This document shows, piece by piece, positions 22,741 through 35,514 of a DNA stretch of 64,000 nucleotides; within the stretch, counting starts at the first letter, position 1, and each line of letters opens with the position of its first letter. The notes below the pieces were generated by a model. It did no database searches. It saw only the letters and a program-made list of their open reading frames with translations, and was not told the origin of the DNA. The position numbers and the translations under genes were made by a program. The DNA is taken from the NCBI GenBank assembly GCA_964036665.1, contig OZ038533.1:15806575-15870574 (forward strand), read 5' to 3'. The stretch is from Gordius sp. MW1. Lineage: Eukaryota > Nematomorpha > Gordioida > Gordea > Gordiidae.

Positions 22741-25479
22741 ATAACCTAAAAATTTATTATAGATGGTCTAACAGACAGCCAACTATGTAATATATTTTTA
22801 ACCTTATATATGCATATATATTTTTTTATTGGGATTAATATATTTCATTTAATTAGATTGTGATTTCATAGAAAACCTAAAAAGTAATAGTTAAAAAAAT
22901 ATAGGTATTAGATTCTAATTTACGATACAATATATTGATAGAAACTAACACAAAATTTGAAACCTCCTTCAAAGGTATAATCATAGCCCGTTCTTTCTAA
23001 TTAAATTCAATCTTATATTAAACTATTAAAACACGAATTGTACTTTATTAGATGGCGCGCGTAAGTTTATATAATTAGTAAAAATTTTCTACGTGTCATA
23101 GATATTACACCGCACGTGAATAAGTCAAAATGCATAATAGAATTTTTAATAACAATTTTAAAATAAAAATAATATTTGCTAGAGATAACCCATCTTCGAA
23201 GTCTGTCAGGTAGTTAGCTTATATCATTATTAATTTTGCCTGTGTATATACTCCTTTTTGTTTTACTTGAATATTTTAGGAAGATCGAAAGGTATACTAA
23301 AAAACTTTATCCTAAAATAAACATACAAAATTTGCATAGTGGCTACAATGAATGGATATAGTAAATAATGATTGTCAAATTTTTAAAACATAAACAAAAT
23401 ATTTATTTGTTGTTGAAAATTATTGTTCATTATTTATAAATAACTATTTTAATCTAACTATTCAAAATAATTTTTATAGCAATTGTCAAGTTGCCAAATA
23501 ATTACCGTAAATTGATGCATTCTTTTACTATCAATACGACTTATAAGATTCTAATATTTTTTAACTATTTCATTTTAACTTATAAGGTGCTGTAATCACG
23601 GCTAAAAAAAGGTGTAAGTAATGTAAACAAAAATTTTAAAACTAAGCATGCTGAGTTAAATTCTTTAAATTTTAAATCCTTGAAAAATATTTTAATTGAT
23701 TAAAATGGTACACTAATAAATTAATGTTTACAATATAATATTTTTGCACTTTAGTAACACCTGCCGAAGGTAGTGCTAACAATTTTAATGGGAATTAAAA
23801 TTTTCATTATAAATCTATTTTATATTGGGGATAAATTAATCGATCAACTCGGACGTAACGATATGTTTTGAGTAATACACCTAAGGAACTTTAAAATATT
23901 TAAAATTTGTGTATATTTATTACATATACATATAAAATTATAGTTGATTTCATGAAAGAAGATAAAAAAATTATTAATTTATTAAAACATTGCTATACTA
24001 ATCCCACGAACCAAGAAGCATAAATTTCGGAATTTAGTTATATAAGTATTTTGTAACATTTTCTTAATTATTAACTGAATAAAATATAAGTGAATGGTGA
24101 ACAACTTGTCAACATAACTTTAAATTCTAATGATTTTAATAACTTTAATTAATTTATAGATCTTAATGCTACCCAATCAATAAGCAATTTACAAAGTAAG
24201 AATTATTTAACTTAAATTCTATTCACAATTTTATGAATTTGAAATTAAATGTCATAAGTGTTTTTCATTGCAATTGATTATTAATTGATTATCGATTATT
24301 GATCAAAAAACCATAATATACCTCCTTCTATTCACCCCCTCCCCCCGCCCTTCTCAATCAAACGTTATAGGCGATAGTAGCGCTTAGCTAGCTAGTATTC
24401 CTCAATTTAACCTTGGACGCGTGAGTGGCAAACATACACTACTACCCTGCCGCGATCTCAGTAAAAGTCAACCTTAGTATTAATTGCTGTCATTTTAACA
24501 CATATATTCTCAAAGATTTCCTCTTTTAATTATAATTACTACTTTAATTATTTAACTAGTTTTTGGTATTTTTATTCATTTAAAGGGTTGCGAAGTTTTT
24601 AGGAACAAGATGCACCAAATTTGAGTAAATAACGCATTAATTGTTAAAAAAATGTTAATTTTATCCCTCCTTAAATCATTATTGCCCCCCCCTTTAATTG
24701 CAATGGTGGCTACGCCTACGACTTATTATAATTAATATTGCAAAATTTTTGGTTAGTTTTATTTAATAACAATTTAAGATATTTGCAATATTTGACTGCA
24801 CTTCGTTTATGCTGTAATTAATTAAAAATTAACAAAAAGTTCAGCTTTGTCCGTTTATTTATTCAATATTTAATATTAAATATTGTATATTCACGAGGGG
24901 GGTGGGGTAAATGGAATTGGAAATTAATTATAGGGTAAATTGATTTTGGTAAATATTTTAATCCTAGGTTAGGTTAAATCGAATTTGCAAATGATAGAGG
25001 TCTCTTCTTTATATTTTTATCAATCTTTAAAACATACTTAAGGGTTTGGTTTTAATCTAAATTTATAATTAGTGTAGGGCAGGTAAATCTTTAGCCGTAA
25101 AAAATGACCAACAAGGCCTTTTGGGTGAATAATAATGATTTCAAAATTTTGTCAAATCCCCCTGACAACTCTTTTTTTCCTTTTTATTATTCTGATGGCT
25201 TACTAAGATATTGACATATTTATTTTATATATGCATGAGCATAGGCCAAATATAATGATTTTTACGAAAGTAATGTATATTCTTTACTAATTTTGGGAGT
25301 TTATATACCACATATATAGGAGAGGCCTACTATATTTAAAGGGAAAAAGATTAAATCAATAATTACCTCTTCCTACGTGTTCCTAAAAGCTATTTTACCC
25401 CTGGCCACCCTGGGCACCTACGGGTAAAGTTTCGAGCGAATCGGGCGGGTAGTTTCAGAATTAAGCCCTTTTCTAAAAC
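22741..25479. other. AT-rich intergenic region
   Basis: I see no gene, structured RNA or bounded mobile element in these 2.7 kb. There are a few C or G tracts (24330, 24684, 24897). Confidence 0.5.
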
Positions 25480-25835
25480 TAAATATGGGCTCGTTTTTGG
25501 TTGTCCGTCGTCCGTTGTCCGTTTTTTTTAATTTTTTTTTAATTAAATTAATACTTTGTTCTTGTTAATACCATTTGACTGTCTGCTAACCATTAGAAAA
25601 TATCACCACTGGCCAAAGTGATGGAAAATTTGTATAAATAATTAATTAATCATTAGGCATTTAATACCCCCTATAGGCATTCTCGCCCCTTCCCACCTTT
25701 CTCGCCCATAAATTGCATAGCAAATATGAAACATTTATACGGAGTATAGATGAGTCGTCCCCCCTTCCCTTCCCCTCCTCCCCTTCCCCTCCCTTCTCCC
25801 CCTTCCCACGAGGGCCGAAGGCCCGAGTATATATT
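25480..25835 (+). mobile_element. short copy of the TATGGGCTCG TIR element
   Basis: It begins TATGGGCTCGTTTTTGG and ends with CCCATAAATTGCATAGC, a pyrimidine tract (CCCTTCCC repeats) and GGGCCGAAGGCCCGAG. The last part is the reverse complement of 59525-59640, so this is a deleted copy of the longer element at 59525-60565. Confidence 0.6.
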
Positions 25836-26278
25836 ATATATAAACATCTATTTTATTTTTTATAGTTATTATTATGTAAGAATAACAAATCATCGACAAT
25901 TTCAAGAGATAGTTGAGTTCGTCTTTCTTCTATAGAATGAAAATGAATATGAAAACGTTTTTAAGAAGGTTGGATGTTTCTCTAGACTGCACGTGCACGC
26001 ACATGCACGCACAGCACATGCGTTCGTTTGTTAGCAATAAAAAAAGGAAAGGACGTAAAAGTAATAATAAAGTAAATATTGATACTCTCAACAAGGGTTA
26101 AATAAAGGGTACAGACAGAGATCAGAATCAGAAGAATGCCCGGCCCTTAATAAAGCACACTAAAAAAATAGAATTTTAAATGGCATTTCGAATCAATCAA
26201 AGGTTGTGTTGAGCCCACGGGACCGGGAGGGATAAAAAATATGCATCTTTCATATTACTATAAGTGTAGTTTGGTTAA
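25836..26278. other. intergenic
   Basis: No gene supported. A 62-codon frame (25913-26101) has no recognisable features. The TTAA at 26275-26278 is the left target duplication of the next element. Confidence 0.4.
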
Positions 26279-26518
26279 CACTTCAGAGATTGGGTCAAAA
26301 ATGTTAACACGGATGATATTTGGGGTATTAATTACACCAAACTAATAGCTATAACTTAGATATTATATAATATAAACTTGTCAAAATTTGTTAATACATT
26401 AATTTGTCTATTTGATCAAGTGGTTTTAATTTTGTGCCTATAATTATAGAAAACGAATTTATTTTGCACAGCATTTTTAAACGGCTTGGGGTTATAACCG
26501 CACCCGACCTCTGAAGTG
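26279..26518. mobile_element. piggyBac-type MITE with TTAA duplication
   Basis: A 240-bp element with ends CACTTCAGAG and CTCTGAAGTG, flanked by TTAA on both sides (26275-26278 and 26519-26522). TTAA target sites and C-starting TIRs fit a non-autonomous piggyBac element. No ORF. Confidence 0.75.
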
Positions 26519-26589
26519 TTAAAGGTGAAGCTGTGTAAGGCAATTCAATCTAGCTAGAAATTTTCAAAAATAATCCATTTTATATAAAA

Positions 26590-26742
26590 AGCCACACCCT
26601 ACCCTAGCCCTACAATAATTTAATTATGCCCGAATTGCCCGAATCTTATCAAAGCGTGCCCGCCCGGGCCCGCCCGAAAGGTAAAATTTCAGACAGTTGA
26701 CCGGGTCGGGCAGCGGGCCGGGCAATCTGGTCTCTGTTAAGC
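26590..26742. repeat. GCCCG-rich hAT-like end
   Basis: Reverse-complement relative of the sequence at 6469-6620: both contain CGGGCGGGC, ATTCGGGCAATTCGGGC and end in AGAGACC. I take it as the terminal fragment of a hAT-type element. Confidence 0.5.
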
Positions 26743-27057
26743 ATTGAGCAAATGAGCACTTTTATTACGAATAAATTTTTTTTTTAGTTTCATATTGTAA
26801 AAGGTGGGGTCCTGGAAGACCTCGGGCATCTAAAACACGTTGTAACTATTTGAAAAAAACAAGCCAAATTTCGCAAAGATATTCTAGGATAAATTTTATT
26901 AAGTTACTGAAAAAGTTAAATTATAACAATCACTAACTTAATCTGTACAACATTTATAAACCGCTTGGGGTCCTCATTAACCCCACCTAGCCAACAAAGT
27001 TTTAAATATAACAAATTAATAATTACGTGTAAAAATTATTAATTTTATTAGTATTTA

Positions 27058-27335
27058 TGTTATGTATTCAAATTAGATGTTATAGACTAAACTCTACTTT
27101 TGCTCGTATCACCCCACTATCATGAGGAGCGCCAGCATAAGACTTCACTAGAATATTCAAATTCTACTTTAGCGCGTTCATTCTACTATCACCCCACTAT
27201 GTAACGCGTTCATTCCACTATCTCCCCACTATGTAAATGTCTCACCCCACTATCACATATATATACAAAAATTGTACTATTAAGATAGTCTCTTAGTATT
27301 TTGAATAAAGGCTTCACCAGAACCAAGACTCAACA
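27058..27335 (+). repeat. 5' LTR of Ty3/gypsy element
   Basis: 278 bp, TG...CA. It contains tandem ACCCCACTATGTAA-like units. About four differences from the 3' LTR by eye, which implies a fairly recent insertion. Confidence 0.95.
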
Positions 27336-27374
27336 ATAACGCGGTCTCCTTCTTCGATTAATTTCCACCCCTAT

Positions 27375-28016
27375 GTGCCTTCCGATAACATTGACCATTA
27401 TCTCTCACAGTTTAATCATTATCATCTAGTTGTAGGCGGAGATAAAAAATCTCTGCTCCTTACGGTGATTGGGTCACAGAATTATGAATTATTAATAAGT
27501 CTTCTCTCACCATCGGATCCGTTGCAGGAGACATTCGAAGAGATAGTGTCAACCCTGAAAAGTTTCTTCTCCCCCACGTTGAGTCCAATTGTACATAGGT
27601 ATAAATTTCATAAATGTGTTCAGTTGGACGGTGAAAATATTGATGTTTTTTCGGCAAGATTAAAAGGTATTTCTATCCATTGTAATTACGGTTCAACTCT
27701 CGAGGTCGAGGATAATCTACGAGACCAGTTAGTAGCTGGACTGCTAAATGGGAAGATTGTAGAACGTCTGTTGATTGTGGAAAATTTGACCTGGCAAGGG
27801 GCTTTGGATGTTACCTGGTCCATGGAACGAGCGAGTTTTCAAAGTCATTTATTGACGCAACAATTGGAAAACAGCCGATACCGAATGTCAAATGCTTCGC
27901 CTGCGGAGGTAATCATTTTCGTTCTAATTGTAAATTCCGATTTGCAACATGTTACAAATGCCATACCCAGGGTCACATCGGGAAAATATGCCGCTCCAAC
28001 AAGGTCTCGTCATTGA
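27375..28016 (+). pseudogene. Ty3/gypsy gag
   Basis: Gag-like alpha-helical region with the family's LLTVIGS..Y.LL..LLSP and HRYKFHK...GE..D.FSARL motifs, then an LT...ALD..W.MERA segment. Two zinc knuckles are encoded near 27887-27980 (CFACGGNHF and CYKCHTQGHI), but in a frame different from the end of this ORF, so an indel separates them. The start lies just after the 5' LTR. It would package element RNA. Confidence 0.85.
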
Positions 28017-28057
28017 ACTATTTTCATCTAGGATAAAATTCCCGGCCATATTATGGG

Positions 28058-28400
28058 TTGAAGGTAAACAACCATATTTTAAAGTTTGAAATCGACACTG
28101 GCTCAGCAGTTACCTTAATAAATTCCATCAATAGGGCTCACCTGGCCATTCAACCTTTTAATATTATTCTAAAGGGACGAGGGGTCAACTATTCCGATAA
28201 AAGGAATGGCAAAAGTCATGGTGCAAGAACAGGACGCCACCCACCAACTTTTTCTTTACATCGTGGAAGGGAATGGTCAAAACATTTTAGGAAGAGATTG
28301 GTTGAGAATCTTTCCTCACATTTTACGGCAGCTAGCTGGAGATTGGGAGCTTAATAAACCTTTCCAACTGCGCGAGATTAATCATACTGACGATGATGTT
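28058..28400 (+). pseudogene. Ty3/gypsy protease
   Basis: Aspartic protease motif FEIDTGSAVTLIN near 28084-28125, followed after a frame change near 28200 by the second-half motif ILGRDWL. The expected position between gag and RT supports it. It is frameshifted. Confidence 0.8.
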
Positions 28401-28434
28401 GTAACCTATAATATTATTAAAAAAATATCCGGGT

Positions 28435-29509
28435 TTGTTTGAAAATAAATTGGGAGGGGTAGTCGGTTATGAAGCAAAGCTTAAACTAAAATATGAGTTA
28501 TGCCCTCGGTTTTTCCGTCCTAGACCTATTCCCTATATGTTAAAACCTAAAATTGACGAGGAATTAGATAGGTTAGTTAAAGAAGGTGTTTTAAAACCGA
28601 TAAAATATGCTGAACACGCTGCACCTATTGTAACAGTTATTAAGAATAATGGACAGGTCCGTATTTGCGGCGACTTCCGTGATTTAAATAAACACCTTTT
28701 AATTGAAAAATATCCTTTACCACGTATTCAAGATATATTTGCACAATTAGGTGGGTTTAAATATTTTTCCGTATTGGACTTTAAGGACGTCTATTTTCAA
28801 AAAAAGGTTAGCGGAAATTCTCAAAACTTATTAGCCATTAATACGCATAAAGGTCTTTTAATATACTAAGTTACCTTTTGGGATAGCCTCGGCGCCAGCC
28901 ATTTTTCAGCGTTTTATGGACTCTTTATTTAGAAATGAGAAAGGAATAGTAGTTTACCTAGATGACATTATTATAGCAGGTAAAACAGTAGAGGACCACA
29001 ATCAAAAATTAGATAGAGTTTTTAAGGAATTGGAAAAAACAGGCCTAAAACTTAAATTAGAAAAGTGTAAATTTTTGGGAAAAAAAGTGGAATACTTAGG
29101 ACATACCATTAGTAAGGACGGAATTTATACAACCGACAAGAACACTAAAGCAATTTTATCAGCACCATTCCCAACTAAAATAAAAGAATTACAATCTTTT
29201 TTAGGCATGGCTACATATTACGCGAAATTCATAAAAAATTTCTCGACTTTAGCCGAACCACTTTATAAACTCTTAAGGAAAACGGTTGCTTGGGAGTGGT
29301 CCATAGACTGTACAAAGGCATTCAATAACATTAAAAAAGCAATTGTCCAAGCCCCGATATTAAAACATTTTGATCCTAACTTACCGTTAATACTCTCAGC
29401 GGATGCTTTATCTGAAGGACTCGGCGCAGTACTTGCACATAAAATAAAAGGGTATCAGCACCCAATTGCATTTACTTCCCGCACCCTTAACGCTGCAAAG
29501 GAATTATAG
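28435..29509 (+). pseudogene. Ty3/gypsy reverse transcriptase and RNase H
   Basis: The frame 28435-28869 has the RT finger and palm motifs VRICGDFRDLNK and FSVLDFKD. It ends at a stop or indel near 28869, and 28916-29509 continues with the catalytic VVYLDDIIIAG and the connection LGMATYYAKFI. RNase H begins at LILSADALSEGLGAVL, where the usual catalytic aspartate is present. A further frame break at 29509 separates the rest of RNase H (to about 29780), which has TDHKSL in another frame. Confidence 0.9.
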
Positions 29510-29677
29510 TCAAATTGAAAAAGAAGCCTTAGCCATCATTTATGCTTTAATAAATTTAAGGAATATTTATATGGCCTCCATTTTACATTAATAACAGATC
29601 ACAAATCATTAATATCACTTTTCAACCCTAATAAAAATGTACCACAAGCCGTTTCAGCGAGACTTCAGAAATGGACC

Positions 29678-30772
29678 TTGTTAACAACACCCTATCAATA
29701 TACCATAAAATATAAAACTGGCAAAGAAAATACACAAGCTGATATGTTATCTAGACTTCCAATACAAGCTGAAGAATCACAACAAAAGGAAGAAGAAGAT
29801 ATATACACCATTTATGAAGAACCATTTCAACATTTCCCTATTACCTCAGCCGACATAGAACGTCATACTCGTAAAGATCCTATCCTGGGACAAGTCTATA
29901 ATTATGTACTCCATGGCTGGCCCAAGAAAGATACTCCAGAACTAATCATGTACCAACAACGGCAAAAAGAACTCACCACCTTAAAGGGCTGTATATTTTG
30001 GGGATATCGAATTATTATTCCTCAAGGATTAAGGCAAACTATTTTAAAACTAATCCACTTAGGACACCCAGGCATGAGTCGCTCAAAAATCTTGACTCGT
30101 CAACATCTCTGGTATCCGGGTATTGATAAAGATATAGAAGGTTATGTTCAAAACTGTACGGATTGTCAACAATGGTTCACTGGGACAACAAAATTAGCCG
30201 TTCAAAAATGGGAAAACCCTGGGAAACCATGGTCTAGGTTGCATGCCGATTTTTGTGGACCCCTTAATGGGTATTATTATCTAATTGTAATTGACGCCTA
30301 CAGTAAATGGCCTGAGGTAATCCCCATGACCACGATCACAACGGCAAGCACTATAAACGCTCTCGAAGCTATTTTCTCAAGGTTCGGAGTACCAAACAAC
30401 CTGGCTACAGACAATGGACCTCAGTTTACAAGCGCCGAGTTTAAAACATACTGCAAAACAAATAATATTCGTAAAGCATATTCCAGCCCGTATCATCCTC
30501 GATCCAACGGAGAAGCTGAACGTTTTGACCGAACATTCAAGGAGTTTTTGAACAAAACTAGGAATTTTAAAAACGATAAATTATATAACTTTCTGTTTTC
30601 TTATAGGAATACCATTCACCCAACAACTGGATTAACTCCAGCCAATCTATTAATCAAAATTCAACCAATCGGTCCATTAAACTTACTCAAACCACATGTA
30701 AATGGTCTTGACAAAGACGAGTTGGCACCTATCAAACGGAAATTTGTAATTGGAGACAGAGTATGGGTTTAA
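29678..30772 (+). pseudogene. Ty3/gypsy integrase
   Basis: The frame begins in the RNase H tail and carries an HHCC zinc-binding region (HLGHPGMSR...CTDCQ). The integrase core follows with the DDE residues in HADFCGP, TDNGPQF and NGEAER. A stop after WV at 30772 precedes the GPY/F-type C-terminal module at 30773-30900 (LGPVSYMIEM, HGDHLRKS). The tail to 31195 ends in the STRIRNPIERYG motif common to this group. Confidence 0.9.
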
Positions 30773-30841
30773 CCTTTCACAACTAATGATCAATTATGGG
30801 TAACGGGGAAAATAGTAAAAATCTTAGGCCCAGTATCATAC

Positions 30842-31195
30842 ATGATAGAAATGGATAATGGGGCATTATGGAAGAGACATGGTGATCATCTTAGAAAATC
30901 GTTAGATAACGCAGACACGCTAAACAATAAAGATCAATGGGCTGACATTTCGCATGCAATACCGGGTGATCTGCCACAAAATGATCCCGGTGATTTACTT
31001 GACGCCACCATGCCGCAACAGCCTAATTTACCACATGATGAGGATAGCGATAACATGCCAGTTTCCAACACACCCCCGCCCTCACCTCTACCCCATCGTA
31101 TGGACTCCCCTCATTCACCTATACCCTCACCAGAAATAATGGTCCGGCGATCTACACGAATCCGAAACCCTATAGAAAGATATGGAATCACTTAA
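30842..31195 (+). pseudogene. Ty3/gypsy integrase C-terminal tail
   Basis: Downstream of the stop at 30770-30772, this frame contains the end of the GPY/F module, a proline- and serine-rich linker, and a closing RRSTRIRNPIERY motif. Its stop lies just before the polypurine tract and 3' LTR. Confidence 0.8.
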
Positions 31196-31206
31196 GGGGT
31201 AAGAGA

Positions 31207-31485
31207 TGTTATGTATTCAAATTAGATGTTATAGACTAAACTCTACTTTTGCTCGTATCACCCCACTATCATGCGGAGCGCCAGCATAAGACTTCACTAG
31301 GAATATTCAAATTCTACTTTAGCGCGTTCATTCCACTATCACCCCACTATGTAACGCGTTCATTCCACTATCACCCCACTATGTAAATGTCTCACCCCAC
31401 TATCACATATATATACAAAAATTGTACTATTAAGATAGTCTCTTAGTATTTTGAATAAAGGCTTCACCAGAACCAAGACTCAACA
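31207..31485 (+). repeat. 3' LTR of Ty3/gypsy element
   Basis: 279 bp, TG...CA, nearly identical to the 5' LTR, and followed by the ATTTA duplication at 31486-31490. Confidence 0.95.
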
Positions 31486-31609
31486 ATTTACCTTTTAAAT
31501 TGAATATAAGGGAATTGGGTAAATAAAATTATTGTAGCGTTGTTGGATAAGGGGATAAAATTGAATATAAGGGAATTGGGTAAATAAGTATGACTCATTA
31601 GATGCCGCC

Positions 31610-32655
31610 CTAATCAACGAAATATATACAATTTGGCCAATGGTCATTTTTTTAATTCGTCAGTAGCTAGGACACGGTCACAAAGGATATAAATACATAA
31701 GAGACGAAAAAAACGAAAAAAAAAATTCCAATCACAATTTGGCCAATGGTGATTTTTTTCCATTGGTCAGCAGCCAGCGGACGGCCAAAAAGCCATATTA
31801 TCAATGGTATTAACAAAAACAATATACTAATTTAATTTAAAAATTAATAAAAATTTTGCCCTCTCCGGGACCCACATGAGTAGAGGCATAGGCCGTTGTA
31901 GGGGAGGGCATAGGGTTATTGTCAATATTAACCTAATATACCAATTCAAAAACAAAAAAAAATTTTAATTTATACTTTGGCCAATGGTCATTTTCGCGTT
32001 AGCACAATCTGTGCTCGCTGTTCGGTGCACTAGGCAGAGCAGTAGCATATAAAAATGCTCAAGCGGCGAGTCGAAACAGCGAAATCTGTTCAATCATTAA
32101 GCAGATTGCCCGAGCAGAAACTCGAGCAGATAGCAAACATGTCGAGAATTCTCGTGACGATGCCGTTTGCTTATCCGAGGCATTGGTAAGTAGCCCGCCG
32201 ACGGCCAAAAAGTCATATTATCAAGGGTATTAACAATAACAATATATTAATTTAACTTAAAAAAAATAAAAATTTTGCCCTCTTCTGGATTCGAACCAGC
32301 AATTAAGAATTTGCCCTCGCCGGGATTCGAATTCACATCAGTAGAGGCATAGGCTTTTGTAGGGGCACATGGACACATATCAGTAGAGGCATAGGCCCTT
32401 GTAGGGGAGGGCATAGGGTAATTATCAATGTTAACCCAATATACCAATTCAAAAACGAAAAAAAAAATTCAATTTATTTGGTCAATAGTCATTTTTTTCA
32501 ATGGTCAGTAGCCAGCGGAAGGTCAAAAAGTCACATTATCAATGGTATTAACAAGAACAAAATATTAATTTAATTAAAAAACAAGCCAGAACGTTGAAAG
32601 GACGGACAACGGACACCAAAAAGCGAGCCCATAAATTGCATAGCAATTAATTATA
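31610..32655 (-). repeat. inverted copy of the tRNA-like composite repeat
   Basis: Minus-strand relative of 21388-22740. It has CCAATGG/CCATTGG hairpins, TTCGAACC and GGATTCGAA B-box-like sequences (about 32290 and 32324), and ends CCCATAAATTGCATAGCAAT. It is interrupted at about 31993-32185 by a different sequence with GCATATAAAAATGCTC, which recurs after the LTR element at 54743-54815. No gene. Confidence 0.6.
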
Positions 32656-33297
32656 AAAACTTTCTTATCATGGCCAAAAGTCTGTTGAATTAGCTCAGAA
32701 ATGTTCAATCCATTATGTAGATATTTTGTAATAAACTTAATTTTGATATGTGAGTAAAAATGAAATCGGTCAGAAATTGTTCGTTTATTCAAAATTAAGA
32801 TATTTTAAAGAAAAAGTTATATTTGTGTATTCCCAACGAGGGCACGGATGAAGAACCCCTTCCTTCAAGTTAGCTCTCCTACAAATTAAACTAAGCTATA
32901 ATCTGAATAAAAACCACCAATAATAAAAAAATGCCGAAATTCTACAATCAAATTTTATAACATGTATTTAATATTGATTTTATCTGACTTAAAAATGTTT
33001 AAAACATATAATAAATTTATATGAGTTTAAAATTTTTTTCTAAATTAATGCGAGAAGAGATAAAACCGATAATTATATCGAATCTACCACATCATTATTC
33101 ATGATAAAAGTTATAACATATTGATAGATTCGTCACCAACACCATATAGTCAGGCACGATGCCAATTTTTCAAGGAGGGGGTGATTGTCCAAAATCGTTT
33201 TAAACGTTTTTGTTTATAATTATTTATAATGTATGAAATATAAAGGGTTGTAAAAATAGTGTTTATATAACATTGCTGACTTTTCTTTTACCCAGCG
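32656..33297. other. intergenic
   Basis: AT-rich; I see no gene or bounded repeat. Confidence 0.4.
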
Positions 33298-33689
33298 ATA
33301 GTATATAAACGACGTTATGACACACTATTACTATATGCAAATATATTAAATGTTTATTTTTAGGGAATGGTTATAATATAATTTTACGAGCTAGAATAGT
33401 GTCGAGCGTTCTAATGATGAGAAGAATCTTGGGATGGTAGAGTCTGGGATTTTGGCAGGTAAGGAATGCGGAATCAAGTTACCTTTCATGACAATAGTAT
33501 ATAAACGACGTTATGACACACTATTACTATATGCAAATATATTAAATGTTTATTTTTAGGGAATGGTTATAATATAATTTTACGAGCTAGAATAGTGTCG
33601 AGCGTTCTAATGATGAGAAGAATCTTGGGATGGTAGAGTCTGGGATTTTGGCAGGTAAGGAATGCGGAATCAAGTTACCTTTCATGACA
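33298..33689. repeat. perfect 196-bp tandem duplication
   Basis: Two head-to-tail copies (33298-33493 and 33494-33689) of a unit starting ATAGTATATAAACGACG and ending CCTTTCATGACA. I found no mismatch on reading, so the event is recent. The unit is non-coding. Confidence 0.9.
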
Positions 33690-34890
33690 AGCAAATAAAT
33701 GAATGTGAAAGGATAAAATAACGGGTTAAAGCTTTTTATCTAAACTTTAATTTAACAAAAATATATACTTAAAAATGTCTAATCCATAATATAAGAAATG
33801 TGGTTTTATTAATGATCTAATCGGATAAAGAAAGTGGGAGGAAAGGGGTTCTAATGTTTCAATCCGCTTGGGACCATTATCGAGGAAAAAAGAAAAGAAA
33901 AAAAAGTGTTTTAAGGGGAAAGAGGTAACTAATATAATTGATAAAACTGGACTAAAGAAAAGTGTTAACGGGACGATAGTAAATAGTTCATAATTAGTTA
34001 TAAGACAATAGCGAGTATTAAAAGAACTGGTGACGTAATTGTAGTTGGTAAAACAGGTTATGATGCAATAAATTTTGTCTAAAAAAGCGATATGTAAAGA
34101 AGGGTGTTGACAATTGGAATTGTCAACATATAAGGTGAAGTTAAAAGGTAAAACAATAGGAAGGAGTTGTTATAGAGAAGAGATCTATTGTTGATATAGA
34201 AAACTCTATAAAGATAGGACAACAATGAATAAGTTAAAAACAACGTAAGAGTAAATATGAAGGGAGGGGGGGGGAGTTTTTTAAATACACCGCAATTGTT
34301 TACGCCGTTATTGTATCTAATATATATAGTTCTTTTCAAAACTAAACACTCCAAATGTTTCTATAATATAGGGGCTATAATTATACTTTTATTTATATAC
34401 AATTATCTTGGGTTATAGGCAGGGTTTCTTTCAGGGGAGGAGCCCAGGGGAGGTATTACCACCCCCCCCCCCAGAAATTTCAAATACCTCCCGTTGATTG
34501 AAGCATGAACTCAAGTTCCATCATGATGTCAAAAATTATATTAATAGGCTAAAATTGAAATTCAATAAATTATTTTAATTTGTCTATAAAAAAATATAAA
34601 ATTGGCGAAATTAAATTTTTTTTACAAATAAGGTAGAAATCATTCATAGACATCGTTTTTTAACATCTGTGAACCCTAATTTAACGAGTTTTAATAGGCA
34701 TTTTCACAATCTAGAAAGTTACAAATTATCTATTAAAAAATATCAATAGGTAAATAAACATAAATAAATGTTTTTAGAATTATTAAATCACTATCTTATT
34801 TATAAACTTAAAAAGAATTATTATTAATAATAGATTCTATTGTTTGTTTTTTATTGATATAATATGCTTATTTTGAATTGCAGTTGTCAG
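33690..34890. other. intergenic with G and C tracts
   Basis: No supported gene. Homopolymer tracts lie at 34264 and 34461. A minus-strand 91-codon frame (34079-34354) is low-complexity and hydrophobic, without family features. Confidence 0.4.
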
Positions 34891-34985
34891 GTAAATATAA
34901 AAGTACTCTTTTACACTACTTTAGTAAAAAGGAAAAGCCTAATAAAAAAGATGGTAAATATGATTTAATTTGGAATAATTGTAAT

Positions 34986-35514
34986 TTTTTTTTTTTTTTT
35001 AAATTTTTATTAGGTAAAATCTATATATAAAAAATATGAAACACGATCAATAAATAAATAAAAAGCGTGACTACTCGTCATCTTCATCGAGGGCCAGAGG
35101 CCAGGTGTCGGAAAATGCCTCATAATTGTATTTGGCTATTAAAATTCCAATTTTTTGGCGTAAAAGAAAACTTGCTGAGTATTTTCCTTCGGGGGATCTC
35201 TTTCCCATCAATTTAAAGAAGGCTAATGCCTGTTTGCCAAAAGTGGCAGAACAAGAAGCCACGATAGGGATAAAAATTTTAGAAGGAATTATATCACGGT
35301 ATTTATGAGTTTTGCGTGCTTCCGCAAGAGCTAATGGGTCAGCGTTATTGTTAGAGGGTGCAAATACGTCGATGGCTAAATCTGGAATAATGGCTCCTGG
35401 CATTACATTTTCAAGCCATGATGTTAAAGCAGTTTGAGTTAAAAAATCTTCCGTATGGGTGGTCAATGAAGATGTGAATAATCGTTCTGTAGAAAAAACT
35501 CTGGTTTGTTCCAT
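34986..35514 (-). pseudogene. 5'-truncated retrotransposon, RT C-terminal domain
   Basis: Minus-strand ORF (35071-35514, 147 codons) related to the domain at 12385-12715. It has AIDVFAPSN, ALAEARKTHKY, FIPIVASCSATFGKQA and SFLLRQKIGIL. A short 3' UTR and a run of T on the plus strand (about 34987-35004, a poly(A) tail on the element strand) mark its 3' end, so it is a 5'-truncated insertion. I could not define a target duplication with confidence. It appears to cut an exon-like block whose tail ends at 35537. Confidence 0.7.

Larger units (their letters stand above)
27058..31485 (+). mobile_element. full-length Ty3/gypsy LTR retrotransposon, degenerate ORFs
   Basis: LTRs (27058-27335 and 31207-31485) start TGTTATG and end CAACA. 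The 5-bp ATTTA duplicates the target (27053-27057 and 31486-31490). A purine-rich tract (AAGGGGTAAGAGA) abuts the 3' LTR; I found no TGG-starting primer site after the 5' LTR. The internal order is gag, protease, RT, RNase H, integrase, the Ty3/gypsy order. Frameshifts and a stop show the copy is non-functional. Confidence 0.95.
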
